Assembly: GCA_963978905.1 (NCBI GenBank)
Contig: OZ022257.1
Location: 27,791,274-27,855,273 of the forward strand
Reading direction: 5' to 3'
DNA: 64,000 nt
Source: Trichostrongylus colubriformis
Taxonomy: Eukaryota > Nematoda > Chromadorea > Rhabditida > Trichostrongylidae
Shown here: positions 23,775 through 34,689 of the stretch, one piece after another
Position numbering within the stretch: the first letter of the stretch is position 1
Layout: every line of letters begins with the position of its first letter
Notes under the pieces: generated by a model
Databases searched by the model: none
Seen by the model: only the letters and a program-made list of their open reading frames with translations
Told to the model about the DNA's origin: nothing
Program-made: the position numbers and the translations under genes

Positions 23775-23985
23775 CGGATGTTGCCGATCCAGCAACGGAA
23801 ACCGTGGTGTATTGACAGCGTCTCGGATCTGCAAGCGGGAGCTCATGGGTTCGCTCCCTTTTGTGGGTTTTTTTGCATTGTTTTATTGTCAATAAGTGCT
23901 TCCCTTTCACTTCTGGATGTTTCCTTGAATTGGCACCTATTCGCACCAATCATTTACACTCCCACTTCGACTACTAGCATTACAC
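23775..23985 (+). mobile_element. tRNA-derived SINE copy
   Basis: The head ends with a tRNA-like B box (CATGGGTTCGCTCCC near 23844-23858). It is followed by TTTTTTTGCATTGTTTTATT, AAGTGCTTCCCTTTCACTTC, TGGATGTTTCCTTG and ATTTACACTCCCACTT. The same tail occurs at 50525-50735 and, inverted, at 24365-24570. The A box is decayed (GTGGTGTATTGACAG), but the copy at 24365 keeps a canonical one. Such elements are transcribed by RNA polymerase III and moved by a LINE in trans. Confidence 0.75.
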
Positions 23986-24364
23986 AAATTTTTGCGATTT
24001 CATTAGCAGATCCAATTGCTATACTCATTACAAGAGAATCAAATAAAACCTACTTTGAGCCATAATAGTATCAGCATCACATAACAGTGATGAAGCAGAA
24101 CAACAAAGTGTGTGAAGCAAAAATATTACTCACAGAATGCGCCCTTGCTTCAATAGGGAAAGATGAGTTCATGGAGCAGCCTTTTCAACCATGAAAGCAA
24201 TTTCCTCATTGGAAATTATTTGTCTGAAGCCAGGAGTGATTTGGTTGGGTAGGCGTGTCGGTTGTTTTCAAGCACGCACAACACCGTGAGGGTGCATAGT
24301 GCAGCTGCAACAAAGATGCACTCTGAGCAGTAATCCAAGGACCTACTCATTACGGCGTGGTGTG

Positions 24365-24570
24365 CCTTTACCTTGCCAGTACAAGGAAGCTTCAGCCAAT
24401 ACAAGGAAGCTTCAGAAGTGAAAGAGAAGCACTTACTGACAACGAAACCAAGATGCAAGAGAAACAATTCTCACTGGCAGAGATCAAACTCATTACCACC
24501 GTTCACAGATCCGAGACACTGCCACTGAGCCACGGTGGCCGTCCTGGCCTCAGCGACGGCCGTGCTGATG
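24365..24570 (-). mobile_element. tRNA-derived SINE copy with canonical A box
   Basis: On the minus strand the sequence reads CCGTGGCTCAGTGGCAGTG (A box TGGCTCAGTGG), TCTCGGATCTGTGAACGG, GAGTTTGATCTCT (B box position), then AAGTGCTTCTCTTTCACTTC and the CTTCCTTGTA tail motif. The last part is duplicated (GAAGCTTCCTTGTA twice). This copy, with 23775 and 50525, defines the family. Confidence 0.75.
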
Positions 24571-24721
24571 ACAAAGTGCCTCCCCAATGAGATATCACAG
24601 GCAAAATTTTCACTCTCTTGATTCGTTTCAGAATGACACTTTGCCATTTTGGTTACCACACTTATAATCAGTATTCGGATCTCTATCGACCCATCTGCGT
24701 CTCGATTCAAGGTTCTATAGG

Positions 24722-24865
24722 AAGTTCGAAGCCTTCCCTGGTCAGTGGTGGTGCTTCCGCCTCACGAGCGAGTGATCGTGGGTTCGCTCCCCGCTGAGGT
24801 CACAATTTTTGCATGTTATGCTTTACCTTGCGTTATACATCAATTCAATCTTGATGTTTCTTCAT
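24722..24865 (+). mobile_element. tRNA-derived SINE head, diverged tail
   Basis: TGGTCAGTGGTGGTG (A box), then GTGGGTTCGCTCCCCGC (B box) about 40 bases later, followed by ATTTTTGCATGTTATGC. The head matches the SINE family, but the tail after GCATG shares little with the other copies, so it may be a subfamily or an older copy. Confidence 0.55.
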
Positions 24866-25402
24866 AGTGGGAACTGACGTGAATGAAGGTGTCTTTTCAT
24901 TTTAAAGACAGCATTAGGAATGATATGGCTAATGGGAATTCCTAAAAGAAGTCATTCACCCACAAACTATGGGCCTGGGAAGATTGTTCATGGCGAAATC
25001 CCGTCGAAAAGCTCGTCTCCGAGCTGTAGTGACGGCATAGCGGATAACACCTGACGCCTTGGATAGCCCCTTACCGCCTCTTATGGTCGACTTTACCGAA
25101 GAATGGCTGAGCTCTAGAATAAAGGTGATAGCAGGATGATACTTATTGTATCGTATTATAGCCGTATGGTTCGGAATGACGTGGTGCTTGACGTGTAAGC
25201 TTTCGTGGTGGAAACGTCCACCGATCAGTATCAAAGATTGGAAGGAATGAACAATCGAATTACCCCTAACGCTGCCTTCAAGCTAAAACTTCTATCTATG
25301 AAAAAAAACTATCAACATTGAAAAAAGAGAAAACCCTACTATAAACTGTTGGTGTCAAAACTACATATCCGTTAAAATCAAGAAAATACCTCAAGAGATA
25401 TA
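24866..25402. other. Unassigned intergenic DNA
   Basis: No supported gene or repeat terminus. Confidence 0.4.
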
Positions 25403-26792
25403 CAGTGCGTTTCATAAATATAGGCATCCTTGAAAACACCATAAGTGATCTTCGTGGAGGTTTCTCACAAAAATTCTTGTTTCTATCAGATTCAGCAAGC
25501 TCACTAACCTATGTGAAGTAGTTTCTGTGCCAATTCGAAATAAATCGACCCATTTCTAGCATTTGGCTACTATATGCACCGTTTCATAAGTATAGACGCA
25601 TTTCAGAAATTTTGATGAAACATGATATTCCAACAAGGAAAATGTCGTACCAGTGAAGCAATAAACATAAAGGACTATTCTGCATCTTACTGGTGAATGC
25701 CACGGAGTTCACTTCCTTTCAAAGCCAACTAGACTCCAGTTCGCGCCCTGCACACGGCAGGTTTGAGCAATCGTAGAATTTCTCGCTAACTGTGCCCCTT
25801 GAAGCGAATTGTCTGTCATTTTTGCATGACTCGATTATCGTACAACCAAGAGAAGATATTTACTACATTGATAAAGTTGACACCATAAGAAGAACGTAAG
25901 ATTGGGCGGCTTGTATCGAACTCATCAGTCAACTGTGGTAGAGTCTAGACCACTTAATGGCTTACATTTCGAAAGCAGTGGTCTGAAGGGTAGTCAAACA
26001 AAGCAAGCATTGTCGTGCGATACCATTTCAGTCTGGCTCCTCAACTCACAGGGCCTCACGAAGGACCTAATCTTCATTTTGCTAGGCGTAACATGAAGAA
26101 AAATTGGTCACAGGTAGGCGGTCTCCTGACGAAGCTACGTCAAAATACCACGTTCGGATGGTATTTTCCGACGACTACAAGCTCAACTAGAACGGTACAA
26201 ATGATTATGCTTACTGCTAAACAGATTTGGAAAGCAGCAGAAGTACTTCAGCGCTGCGCGTCTTCGGTGGATGCAGTGTTATGGTTTGAGTAGGACCTCA
26301 CTAACAGGAGAAGCTCAAGAGAGCATGCGCATCCTATCGGATGAGCTCGTCGGATTATCAGAAAGTGATCGGTCCCCACTTGTTACCTTTTCCGGAGAAT
26401 TACATCGAAGGAACCTCCACCTTCCAGCATGACAAGGCTGTTACCCACAGGAACCATTCCACATTGGCAAGGTTAAAGACGACAAATGTAACTGCCATGG
26501 AATTGTCTGCTTGCTCACCTGATGTAAGCCCCATGGAGAACATCTGGGATGTTTCATTCTGTCGAAATTAACGGAGAAGGACTTTTACCGTATGAGAACA
26601 GTGATTGCTCAGACTTGTAAACGGTTTGATCCAATACTGATGAATAAGCTGCTGACATCAATGCCAAATTGTTTTTTCAAACCTGTCATGAGTCATAGAG
26701 GACCAAGCGATTACTAGAAAGTTTTTCTTATCTGATTTTCATAATAATATTATAGGAGCTACCAAGTGCGTCTATACTTATGAAACGCACTG
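25403..26792 (+). mobile_element. Tc1-like DNA transposon, 1390 bp
   Basis: The ends read CAGTGCGTTTCATAAATATA and, inverted, CAGTGCGTTTCATAAGTATA, flanked by TA (25401-25402 and 26793-26794). A further copy of GTTTCATAAGTATAGACGCA lies at 25580-25599, consistent with two transposase sites at the left end. The first 15 bases are identical to those of the element at 16073-17635, while the following 12 differ, so the two are sister families. A decayed transposase lies inside. Confidence 0.85.
26015..26580 (+). pseudogene. Tc1-like transposase relic
   Basis: A DDE-family cut-and-paste transposase that would have bound the terminal repeats and inserted at TA. The second open block (26341-26571) reads DYQKVIGPHLLPFPENY, then FQHDKAVTHRNHS (compare the family's FQQDNAPCHTS strand), TTNVTAMELSACSPDVSPME and NIWD. 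These correspond to the second and third catalytic acidic positions (QHD, and SPDVSPME for SPDLNPIE). The first block (26015-26293) carries HFARRNMKKNW before the first catalytic strand. The blocks are in different frames with a stop near 26290, so the gene is dead. The N-terminal DNA-binding part upstream of 26000 is too decayed to read. Confidence 0.8.
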
Positions 26793-26794
26793 TA

Positions 26795-27486
26795 TACCAC
26801 ATTTTCTACTTCAGCCTACTTCTGGCTACCACTATTCACTACATATAATCCAGAATGCTAGGATCTCGGTATCCGTAGCGAGTGACCAGATTGAATCCTC
26901 GAAATGAAAGTGATATTCACGAATAGGGAACCGAACTACTCTGAAAGACGATCTGTTGGCCGGTTCGATATTTTGATCAGACTTAGAAATATTGGGATGG
27001 CTATGGAAGCATAGATGGCAATGTTCATAAAGGGGATTGGGAACCCTAGCCAAGGAAACAATGACTGCTTCTTTCTCGGGCTTGTTAGGTGCAGTGTTGC
27101 GGTAGATGTATCTGCTACGTATGCTTGAGTTGTTTGTCCTTTACTCGCTTGGATGTTTGTTTCATTAATTCACAGGCAGGTGACAGGTTCGTGATCATCT
27201 AACATTTCGGAGGTCAGAGTCAAAATGTCGATTTGGCCACAAATGGATTTTCGGGGTAATTCGGTCCCCTGAACATGGATATCACATTCGTTGTGCGAAA
27301 TATAATCCAGCTATGCGCTACGGACTTCGGGACCCGAGAATTCTGGATTACCAAATGCGCTGAACAGTGGTAGTCAAAGATTGTCTGAAAGGTAGGGAAC
27401 GAAGGATCCACAAATGGAGTGTGAACGTACTGAACGTACTGAAACGTATGGCCAACCTCTCATTCCAGCACTTAATTAATTATTGG
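26795..27486. other. Unassigned intergenic DNA
   Basis: Two minus-strand frames of 73 and 63 codons have no recognisable motif. No repeat boundary found. Confidence 0.4.
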
Positions 27487-27900
27487 GCTGAGGAATAAAT
27501 TCCCGCGGTTTTTTTGTCCTCTGTTTTTCACTTTATTCCCTTCATTTTTTGACAAAGCTTACATGTGTTCAATAGAGCTTTTTCTGCTCTACGAAACGCT
27601 GATATCTACTTTTCGATCCCTTTGATTGCTAATTCATGAGATTTGGAAATGAAGATAGATGAAAGCAAACCTGGTACTCCCGACACTTCATCTTTCTCGT
27701 CTGCCAGTGAGATCAAAAAGTGTATGTGCATATGTTATCGATAGAGCTTTGTCAGCTCTACAAAATGGCACTGTCTTTTACTTAGATCGCTCATTTTTTC
27801 CTGATTTTTAAAACTCACAAATGCAGTACTCAGCAAAAATGTGACTTTCGGTATCTTTTCTTCCTCACCTATCAAGCAGCAATTATTGCATTATTCGCGA
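27487..27900 (+). mobile_element. Fragment of palindromic mariner-type MITE
   Basis: The left end TTGGGCTGAGGAATAAATTCC follows TTA at the insertion point and matches the MITE termini at 40033, 41841, 52631 and 62241. The characteristic hairpin AATAGAGCTTTTTCTGCTCT lies near 27571 and a second at about 27743. The right end is missing, and the sequence runs into the inverted-repeat arm at about 27960. Confidence 0.65.
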
Positions 27901-27959
27901 AAAGTTGTATCTAAGAATCATACTGCAACAAACGGGACTTACAATAACGCTCCTAATTT

Positions 27960-29400
27960 CTGCCGAATCGACGGATAGCGGTGGAAAAGTATGACGCCCA
28001 CCGATTTTGCTATAACTTTAGCAGAGGTGGTCCAATTTTAAAAAAAAAGACTAATGGCTAAAGCTCTTTGATGGGAATCTTTTTATGTATATAAAGTCAA
28101 TTTTTCTCTGCTGGATCATCTTCATTTTTGGGCAAAATGGGAAATTGACTCTCTAGGGCGCAAGAAAGTACCTGTGGGCATGAAGGCATCGTGAACTCTC
28201 TACTTCAGCTGAAAGTTTTAGTTTAGGCACTTCAAAACAAAAAAATGTCAATATATTCGGCAGGTTCATGACCTTGTGATCATTTTGATCCCACTCATGA
28301 GTGGTTCAACTCAATTTCAACCTAAAAGTGGTATCCCAGTTGAAGCATTTCACACCTCTTTAGAGACGCATTTTTTTAATAAAAACGAGCCGCTTCATAT
28401 CGTTCATTAGTGCTGCTAATAAACTGTGAAGCAACTTTATAGGATTTCCTCAAAGGTAGGTGGATTGAATGTTATCGTCTCAAGTCTTTTAAACACTTCT
28501 TTAATCGGTCTCTTCTGCATGAATGTCGGCCTCTGCACAAAAAAAACTGATTTTGAAAGGTGGCTGTAATTATATCTAATTAATGTGAAAATCTTGATTG
28601 TAATTCATAAAAAGCAGTCTTAGAGTCATTTGTTCTAGAAAACTGTATGTGGTTCCAAACAACCTGATTCTTAAAAATTTGAAATTCGGGGAAGTGCGTA
28701 ATCGAAGTAGACATGTATCACAGCAGATTACTATGTATTACCAACTCATTCTGAAACTTGCTGTCTCGATTAACAATAGATTTATTTACTCTTTCATTTT
28801 GTTGTCACTCGGCTAACGGTGCATTACCGCTGACCCCTCACTATCAATCTCAGCCGGACCATTGCCTTGGCTATCGCCACATCCCTTTTGAGATGCCTTA
28901 CTATTGTGGTGCGACAGTATGGTCAGCGAATCAACTGGAAGAGCATTTATTCAATTTGACTGCTGGCAGATCTTGTCCATCTACAGTTCATGTTAACTTT
29001 CCAGAACCTTAGATAATTGCAGTGCCAAGCAGCCCTCAGGTCTTCTCACCGGAGCTTGTGAATTCCAATACATATTACTATGAGGCAGCTGTATCAATGT
29101 AGAAGTGCACACTGCACCGCCAAAGTCGCTTATTGAGATAAGTTCGACGTTTGCAAAGGAAGAGAACTCTGAAGGATCTGAAAACTTCGGCTCGCCGAAC
29201 CACAAGCGTCCGGAACGAGATCACTGCCACTGCACTGTTCGATCAATTGTGACTGTGAGTACATTTGACATTCTTGTGATAACGTGTGAGGGTGGCTGCA
29301 TTAGCCATGCACTGTGGATTGACCTTTTACACGTCAACTTATTGTGCGCTATGTAGAGTGGCATTGTAAAGAGATCATTGAAAAATTCACAGAAAACGAA
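27960..29400 (+). repeat. Left arm of a 1.45-kb inverted repeat
   Basis: Almost the whole arm is repeated in reverse complement at 38520-40030. Sampled blocks such as the 28758-29012 frame differ at only a few codons. The sequence outside the arms is unrelated, except that the right arm ends at a MITE insertion. The arms could pair with each other or mediate inversion of the 9.1 kb between them. It is either a duplicated gene region or a large repeat family. Confidence 0.85.
28758..29012 (+). CDS. Open frame duplicated in both inverted arms
   Basis: An 84-residue frame starting MLSRLTIDLFTLSFCC, a possible signal peptide, followed by a Cys-, Tyr- and Pro-containing region (CLGYRHIPFEMPYYCGATVW). 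The right arm at 38958-39185 keeps the frame, with D to A, Q to R and E to D changes, up to a frameshift at the end. A second frame in both arms (29105-29256) ends at a strong donor-like GTGAGTA. No family is recognised. Because the arms are similar in non-coding parts too, conservation of the frame is weak evidence for a gene. Confidence 0.25.
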   Translation: MLSRLTIDLFTLSFCCHSANGALPLTPHYQSQPDHCLGYRHIPFEMPYYCGATVWSANQLEEHLFNLTAGRSCPSTVHVNFPEP

Positions 29401-29512
29401 ACATTTAGGACATTACATGTACACTTACACTTGCATTTACACTCAAACAAAATGAAAAGTTGGAACGTTAAAATAAGGTAATAAACAAAATACTAATATT
29501 AGTCATAAATAT

Positions 29513-30542
29513 TCAAATTAAAAACATCATCTTCCTGACACATCTTTCCCTAACAGCCTTTCGAAGGCGCCTTACGCGCGAGTTCAGAGCGTCCTTGGCC
29601 TTCCTCCACACTTCCTCGTCTGCCGCTTCTGGTACGTTGTAGTACTTCAGTAAGCACTGAAATGATAACTCAGAGTAGCAGATGCCTGATTTATTCTCTT
29701 ATGGATTTCATACTGCAAGAAAAGTATACAGTAGTAGATGGCTGTTTACCTGCTTGATAAAAATTACCCTGTCCTTTGTTAACTCCCTGCTATCGACAGG
29801 TAGCTCCAGCTCTTTTGGGTCATCCTTATACACAAGTTTCTCTAGTGCCAACACAAACTGATATTTAAAAGACTCTTTCAGTAACCGCAACTCGGCCACT
29901 TTCTTGGCCGATGCATAAACGTAGCTTATGTTTTCTGCAAAGTAGCAGCCTTTAGAGTAGGTCACAAGAACGTTCCGGATATGAATCAAAAACAGGTATC
30001 TCAAGTGAGACCATTCTCTTCAGTGTAAAACTTGTCAACTTTACCTTCAGCTGGCTTCGCAGGGAGCCTTCTGAGGACTCCCCTATCCGTTTGCTCTGAG
30101 CGTGTAGATCTCTCCGCCAATGTAGATAAAGTGATACTCCTGAACAAAAGCGAGATATGGAATGATGACTTAGAATGGTTCATGGTTAGCAGCAAACCTT
30201 ACTTACATTTGTATCACCATATTTTTTTATCGCGACAATTCTTCTTCGATGCGGGTTATCCTCATCATAAGCTCCCTCTCAGAGGTAGAGGGGGTCTGCT
30301 CACTTGTGTGTCGCTTCGCGGAGCCTGGTCATCAGCAACTGATGAGACGTCAAAAACGTCTTCGATAAGTTCCCCATCGGCGCTCACGCACTGGGCATTC
30401 ATTTCGCAAATCTCCCTCGGCCCCGTGAATAGTACCTGAAGTCGTCGTTATAGTACACTTCGCTCGAAAAAAAAGAAGAAGAAAACATTACCTTCCCTTT
30501 GTGGTTCCTTCCTTGCCATCGAACTCTGGTGGTGCCTCCCAT
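29513..30542 (-). pseudogene. Five-exon host gene, frame broken; BEN-like C-terminus
   Basis: Exons on the minus strand are 30492-30542, 30207-30435, 30045-30139, 29750-29934 and 29513-29656. Introns are 56, 67, 110 and 93 bases, all GT...AG with good TTCAG or TTGCAG acceptors. The first exon gives RVRWQGRNHKGK and the second VLFTGPREICEMNAQC and an acidic stretch. The third is Ser/Thr-rich (LAERSTRSEQTDRGVLRRL), the fourth helical (SAKKVAELRLLKESF, LALEKLVYKDD), and the last CLLKYYNVPEAADEEVW with a basic RVRRLRKAVRERC tail. The last three exons join in perfect phase. The second exon breaks twice: a two-base slip in an ACACACA run near 30303 and a TAA before KNMVIQ near 30223. The C-terminal 80 residues resemble the helical pattern of BEN domains (DNA or chromatin binding), which is inference. 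Earlier exons may exist: the first frame stays open to 30623. Confidence 0.6.
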
Positions 30543-31242
30543 TTGCGCTCCATGAGCGACAGAAGATAAAGGAACCACGTCGCTGGTGCGGGAGTGAGGG
30601 AAAAAGATGAGCGCAAACGACATTTTCTATAAGAAGAAATGCAGATGCTATTGGATAAATGGACAAGAAAAGGCGAATTGTACAAGGTGATTTTCCATGT
30701 TGGACTTGTAGATGTTGCCAGTTCTGAGTTTTTATTCCAGGCGCTTTTCATTCCGGTCACCGAAGGTCAAGTGGAGTACACCATAAGTGGCCTCAACGTA
30801 CCCTGAAGACCTAGGAGGGGTTGGCGATCAGCTACAAGGGAGTTCCGCCCTCATCACATTCCCTCATCATTTGTTCTCGTCTTCGCACCTTGTCACCAGT
30901 TATCCTCCTCCCCACTGGCGATTACCGGTATTGATCATTTTATTATATGATATGATTTATGTACGTAAGGACAATACTAATCGAAGCGTGGCGCATCTAG
31001 AGCCAGACAAATTTGTTCTTTACCATCACAACCCCGAAGTAATTCACTCCTGTAATGACTTTTCCTTTCCGGTTCCTTTACGCCTTTACTAAATACTTTA
31101 ATATGCATTAGCAAAGCTGTCTCTCCTGCCTGCAGCGAACCTCGGTAATGGCACTCTGCAATTAAAAGTTTTCGACGAACTTCTGGAGCACACCAAACGA
31201 ATTTGTGATCCTATGCATCTCGTAGGGAAAAGCATCATTTTC
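30543..31242. other. Upstream region of the 29.5-30.5 kb gene
   Basis: The first exon's frame stays open to 30623, so the true 5' end may lie there. A trans-splicing acceptor cannot be fixed. The rest, up to the repeat at 31243, holds nothing I can support. Confidence 0.35.
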
Positions 31243-31440
31243 TGGTAGCAACAGGTGATCAAGTTGAGAGTCGTGATGGTAAAGGGAGGTCGAGCAAACA
31301 AACGATTCATGGCCTCTCGAGGATAAAGGATCGCGCACGGGGGTCGTCAGCCGTTGACGGCAGTGCTTCCGGTTGGCACCTGGGTCCACAGAGGAGCGCC
31401 GGGTACAGGTTCTTAAAACGTCAGTCATGCGAGGCATGTT
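31243..31440. repeat. Dispersed repeat, copy 1 of 2
   Basis: Contains GAGAGTCGTGATGGTAAAGG, ATGGCCTCTCGA, GTTGGCACCTG and GTCCACAGAG, in the same order as 32575-32755, 1.3 kb away in direct orientation. In one minus-strand frame both copies read TPVR..L.SRGH.SFVC. The origin is unknown and the 170-bp tandem array lies between them. Confidence 0.65.
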
Positions 31441-31568
31441 TGCAACTCCTCCTTGTGTGGATATCTTCCAATTTTTTTGAATTATTTTGGAACACAGCAT
31501 GCAATAATGTGTGGCGCCGGCTTTATTTCTCCAGCACATCATACCAAGGGAGTTTATTCTCATATGGA

Positions 31569-32078
31569 GGAAGGGAGATGTGAACTTTTGTAAAAGGCGA
31601 CGGGGAAGTTTTGAGATGGGTAAAAGCAATCCTCATGTGCTTCCTTGCTTGAAAAGTGTTTACCCACCCAAGAGCTCTCTCCCGTCTTTCTCAGCATTAG
31701 ATACACATTCCCGCGGGCTACAGTAAAGTCACAATTCCGGGAGGGAGATGTGTACTTTTGTAAAAGGCGACGGGGAAGTTATGAGGTGGGTAAAAGCAAT
31801 CCTCATGTGCTTCCTTGCTCGAAAAGTGTTTACCCACCCAAGAGCTCTCTCCCGTCTTCCTCAGCATCAGATACACATTCCCGCGGGCTACAGTAAAGTC
31901 ACAATTCCGGGAGGGAGATGTGTACTTTTGTAAAAGGCGACGGGGAAGTTATGAGGTGGGTAAAAGCAATCCTCATGTGCTTCCTTGCTCGAAAAGTGTT
32001 TACCCACCCAAGAGTTCTCTCCCGTCTTCCTCAGCATCAGATACACATTCCCGCGGGCTACAGTAAAGTCACAATTCT
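31569..32078 (+). repeat. Three tandem 170-bp units
   Basis: GGGAGATGTG.ACTTTTGTAAA recurs at about 31573, 31743 and 31913, each unit ending ACAGTAAAGTCACAATTC. Units 2 and 3 differ at very few positions, unit 1 at a few more. Each unit carries an internal palindrome (GGTGGGTAAA ... TTTACCCACC). Because 170 is not a multiple of three, the same 83-codon frame restarts in each unit, which is a repeat artefact and not a gene family. Confidence 0.9.
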
Positions 32079-32574
32079 AGAAAAAAAAGTAAAGAAAACT
32101 GTCTTGTTCAAACAACATGATATTATCCTCTCTGAACACTGATTGACGGAAGGAGTGTTTGCTGTGCTGTTAGATATGACTGGTGCTGTAAACGATTCTG
32201 CTTCGCTTTCACTCCACACTCGCCTTCTTCTCGTCAGTGATATATGTATAAATGTTTGAAAGTCTATAAAACGCCCCCCCCCTCTCCATCAGAATAGCAC
32301 CAACTCGGTTGTGGCTCGCGGTTTTGACGCATCCAAGAAATCTGAAGATAACATTGAGACATATGAAACATTACTTTACGAGTCCGGGAAAAGCTTGTGA
32401 AAATTGTTGAAGCATCGCTCCCATCGTGCAATATGGAGTACGGTACTTGCGTTGAACTACCGTCGCCACCAGCAGTCCACGGAGAAAACAAGTAGCGATT
32501 CGCCAAGCAAGGGTCGGCACAATCTCAATCGTATTATGGCGTGCGAAAGTGTGACATCACAATCGCAGAATCTT

Positions 32575-32755
32575 CAATCTATCCACGACTTTGAGAGTCG
32601 TGATGGTAAAGGGAGGCCGAGGCAAACAAACGATTTATGGCCTCTCGAAGGTAAAAGATTGCGCACGGGCGTCGACGGCCGTTGCCCCCAGTTCCTTCGG
32701 TTGGCACCTGTGTCCACAGAGAAAGTCGAGTATAGGTTCAAAAAAAGTGTTGTCA
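32575..32755. repeat. Dispersed repeat, copy 2 of 2
   Basis: Direct copy of 31243-31440, with matching GAGAGTCGTGATGGTAAAGG, GATTTATGGCCTCTCGA and GTTGGCACCTGTGTCCACAG blocks. Together the two copies flank the 170-bp array and about 0.5 kb of single-copy sequence. Confidence 0.65.
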
Positions 32756-33769
32756 TACATGCTACACAACCCGCCTACTAGAATAGATAACGCAGTAGCA
32801 CGGAATTCCACTATCTGAAGTGGTCCGTAACAATCGAAGGTGGCTTGTCTGCAGCTTCAGGACCACAGTCTCTTATGTTAGAGCTCTCACTTAGTTTCAG
32901 CATCAAATTTGAATTGCTCATATGTGGATGTATGAAGTGCCCCTTTTCCCCATGTATCTGCTAAGCACCTATTGTATCTGACGAATAACTAGTTTTCCGG
33001 CTCAAATTCGATGAAAATGGAAATAAGAAAGGGCGAGGCATTGTGGATGAGTTGCGAAGGAAAAAGGAAGCTCCAGTATTTTGTTCTTTTCCCCACTTCC
33101 GATTGTTTGTTTACCTATCCACTTCCTTATTTACTCCCTTTTATTTCATTACTCGTCCAGTTATTTATCAATTGTGTTAAATTCATTCTTTGTTCCACTC
33201 ATCCTCAGCGCCTCGCAGGCTATGATGGGGTTGCAATTAACCTTTCTTTTCGGGGATCCCGATGTAGAGAAGAAGCACAAATTATTGTTTCGGTGGTCGT
33301 AATAATTACTGTATTTGGTAAAAAGCTATTTCTATCATCGAGAGGGTTTCGTCGCTAAATGAGCGCTATTATTTCAGACATAATTGTTCGAGAATAGAAA
33401 CTTCGCATTAATAATCCCTTCTGTGGGGTGCGCCACGCATTCTAGTTCCACTCAGAATCGTGACAGGTGAATGCGTATCAGCCAGTACTTTCATCTTCAC
33501 TGACGATTCCGGGATAGTCCTCCTTACCTCGGAAAGATGGAAGGCTTGCTAGGTTTGGTCGAGTATTAATGCGGGATTCGTTCCCCGTACCATGAGAGCG
33601 GGACTGCACGTCATCTGTCACTACACCACCGCCCATGTGACTGTCTAACTAGCAAAACGGGCTAATAATCACTACTATTCTGCTTTGAATTGAAGGAACT
33701 TTGCATATATTTCGCAAATCGAACTACTTCACCGATTTTAATGTATTAAATTATGTCATTGTAGATGAG
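32756..33769. other. Unassigned intergenic DNA
   Basis: A 115-codon plus-strand frame (33011-33358) contains a hydrophobic run (LLPFISLLVQLFINCVKF) but no motif or splice support. Nothing else supported. Confidence 0.4.
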
Positions 33770-34624
33770 TGAGAAACTTTCTAAGATCATCTGCATTATC
33801 GTAGAACTGAGAGAAAAAGGGAAGTCGATTTCTCAATGACCATGGAGTTGCAGAAGTTGAGTTTCCGACTTTGCCTGCCAGTGGTATGGTAATTTAAGTT
33901 CGTTTTCCTATTCTATCGATTTCTTTCAGATTGACCCAAATTTGAATTACCATGCTGTTTTGCGATTTATAAGAAGGTTTGAAGGTGCAACTCCCACCGC
34001 AAAAACCTTCGTATCGCGAGCTCTTCGTGGTTTGTAGACTCTTCCTCACTTTTTCTATAGGGTGGCATATTGTTTGCTTCAGAGCACCATGAGGAAATTC
34101 TTTCGGAAATTGAAAGATGTTATAAGGCCAATAGCTCTGCTACAGCTAGAGATATTGCAAATCGCCTGAAAACGCGCGGAATTATTGCCAGTACTTCACA
34201 CATCAAGAGACTACGGCAGAAACTAGGATTCAAGAAGACCACCACCAAATACTGCCCCACAATAAGAGACGCTACTAAGCAGGCACGGCTCGATATCTAC
34301 TCTGAAATGCTCAGTGCTGTGGTGGGACTCACCGAGTGCGTCTTCACTGAAGAATGCACAATCAAAATTAAGAAAGTTATTAGGAAGTGGGGTTTTTGAA
34401 TTCAAAGTGTACCTTTCAGTAGACTGTTCAACTAGATCTTGCTACGTGAAGAAAGAGGACCAGTATTCACGAAAGCGCAGCCGAGCGAAACACCCACCTA
34501 AGTCCACATTTTGGGTGATATTTCAGTTCGAGGGACCACGCAGTTTGCTATTCTACCACGAAACTGTCGCACTGACGGCGAGCTGTATTGTAAGATACTG
34601 AAAAGGTGCTACCTTTCTTTCAAA
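33770..34624 (+). pseudogene. Intron-bearing Tc1-like transposase relic, N part
   Basis: A start at 33765 (SEKLSKIICIIVELREKGKS) recalls the first helix-turn-helix. A TTTCTTTCAG acceptor near 33930 leads into IDPNLNYHAVLRFIRRFEG. A short GT...TATAG intron near 34032-34060 leads into GGILFASEHHEEIL and ATARDIANRLKTRGI (second helix-turn-helix). Then come LDIYSEMLSAV, VFTEECTIKI (first catalytic strand, FTDE-like) and HPPKVHILGDISVRG (compare HVWGGIS). Frameshifts occur after 34350. It stops at about 34624, just before the 3' end of the RTE-type element, and the C-terminal part lies at 38040-38320. The family is Tc1/IS630-like (DDE). Introns suggest either a host-adapted copy or splice-like decay. 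Confidence 0.6.
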
Positions 34625-34689
34625 TCGAGGACTTTCAATGGTTCGTTGTGCTTGCTTTGCTTCCATAGTTCTTCTATGGTAGTCCCCTT

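Noticed and set aside
31645..32066. Identical 83-codon frames as duplicated small genes
   Set aside because: They are copies of the 170-bp tandem unit, whose length is not a multiple of three. There is no start context or homology.
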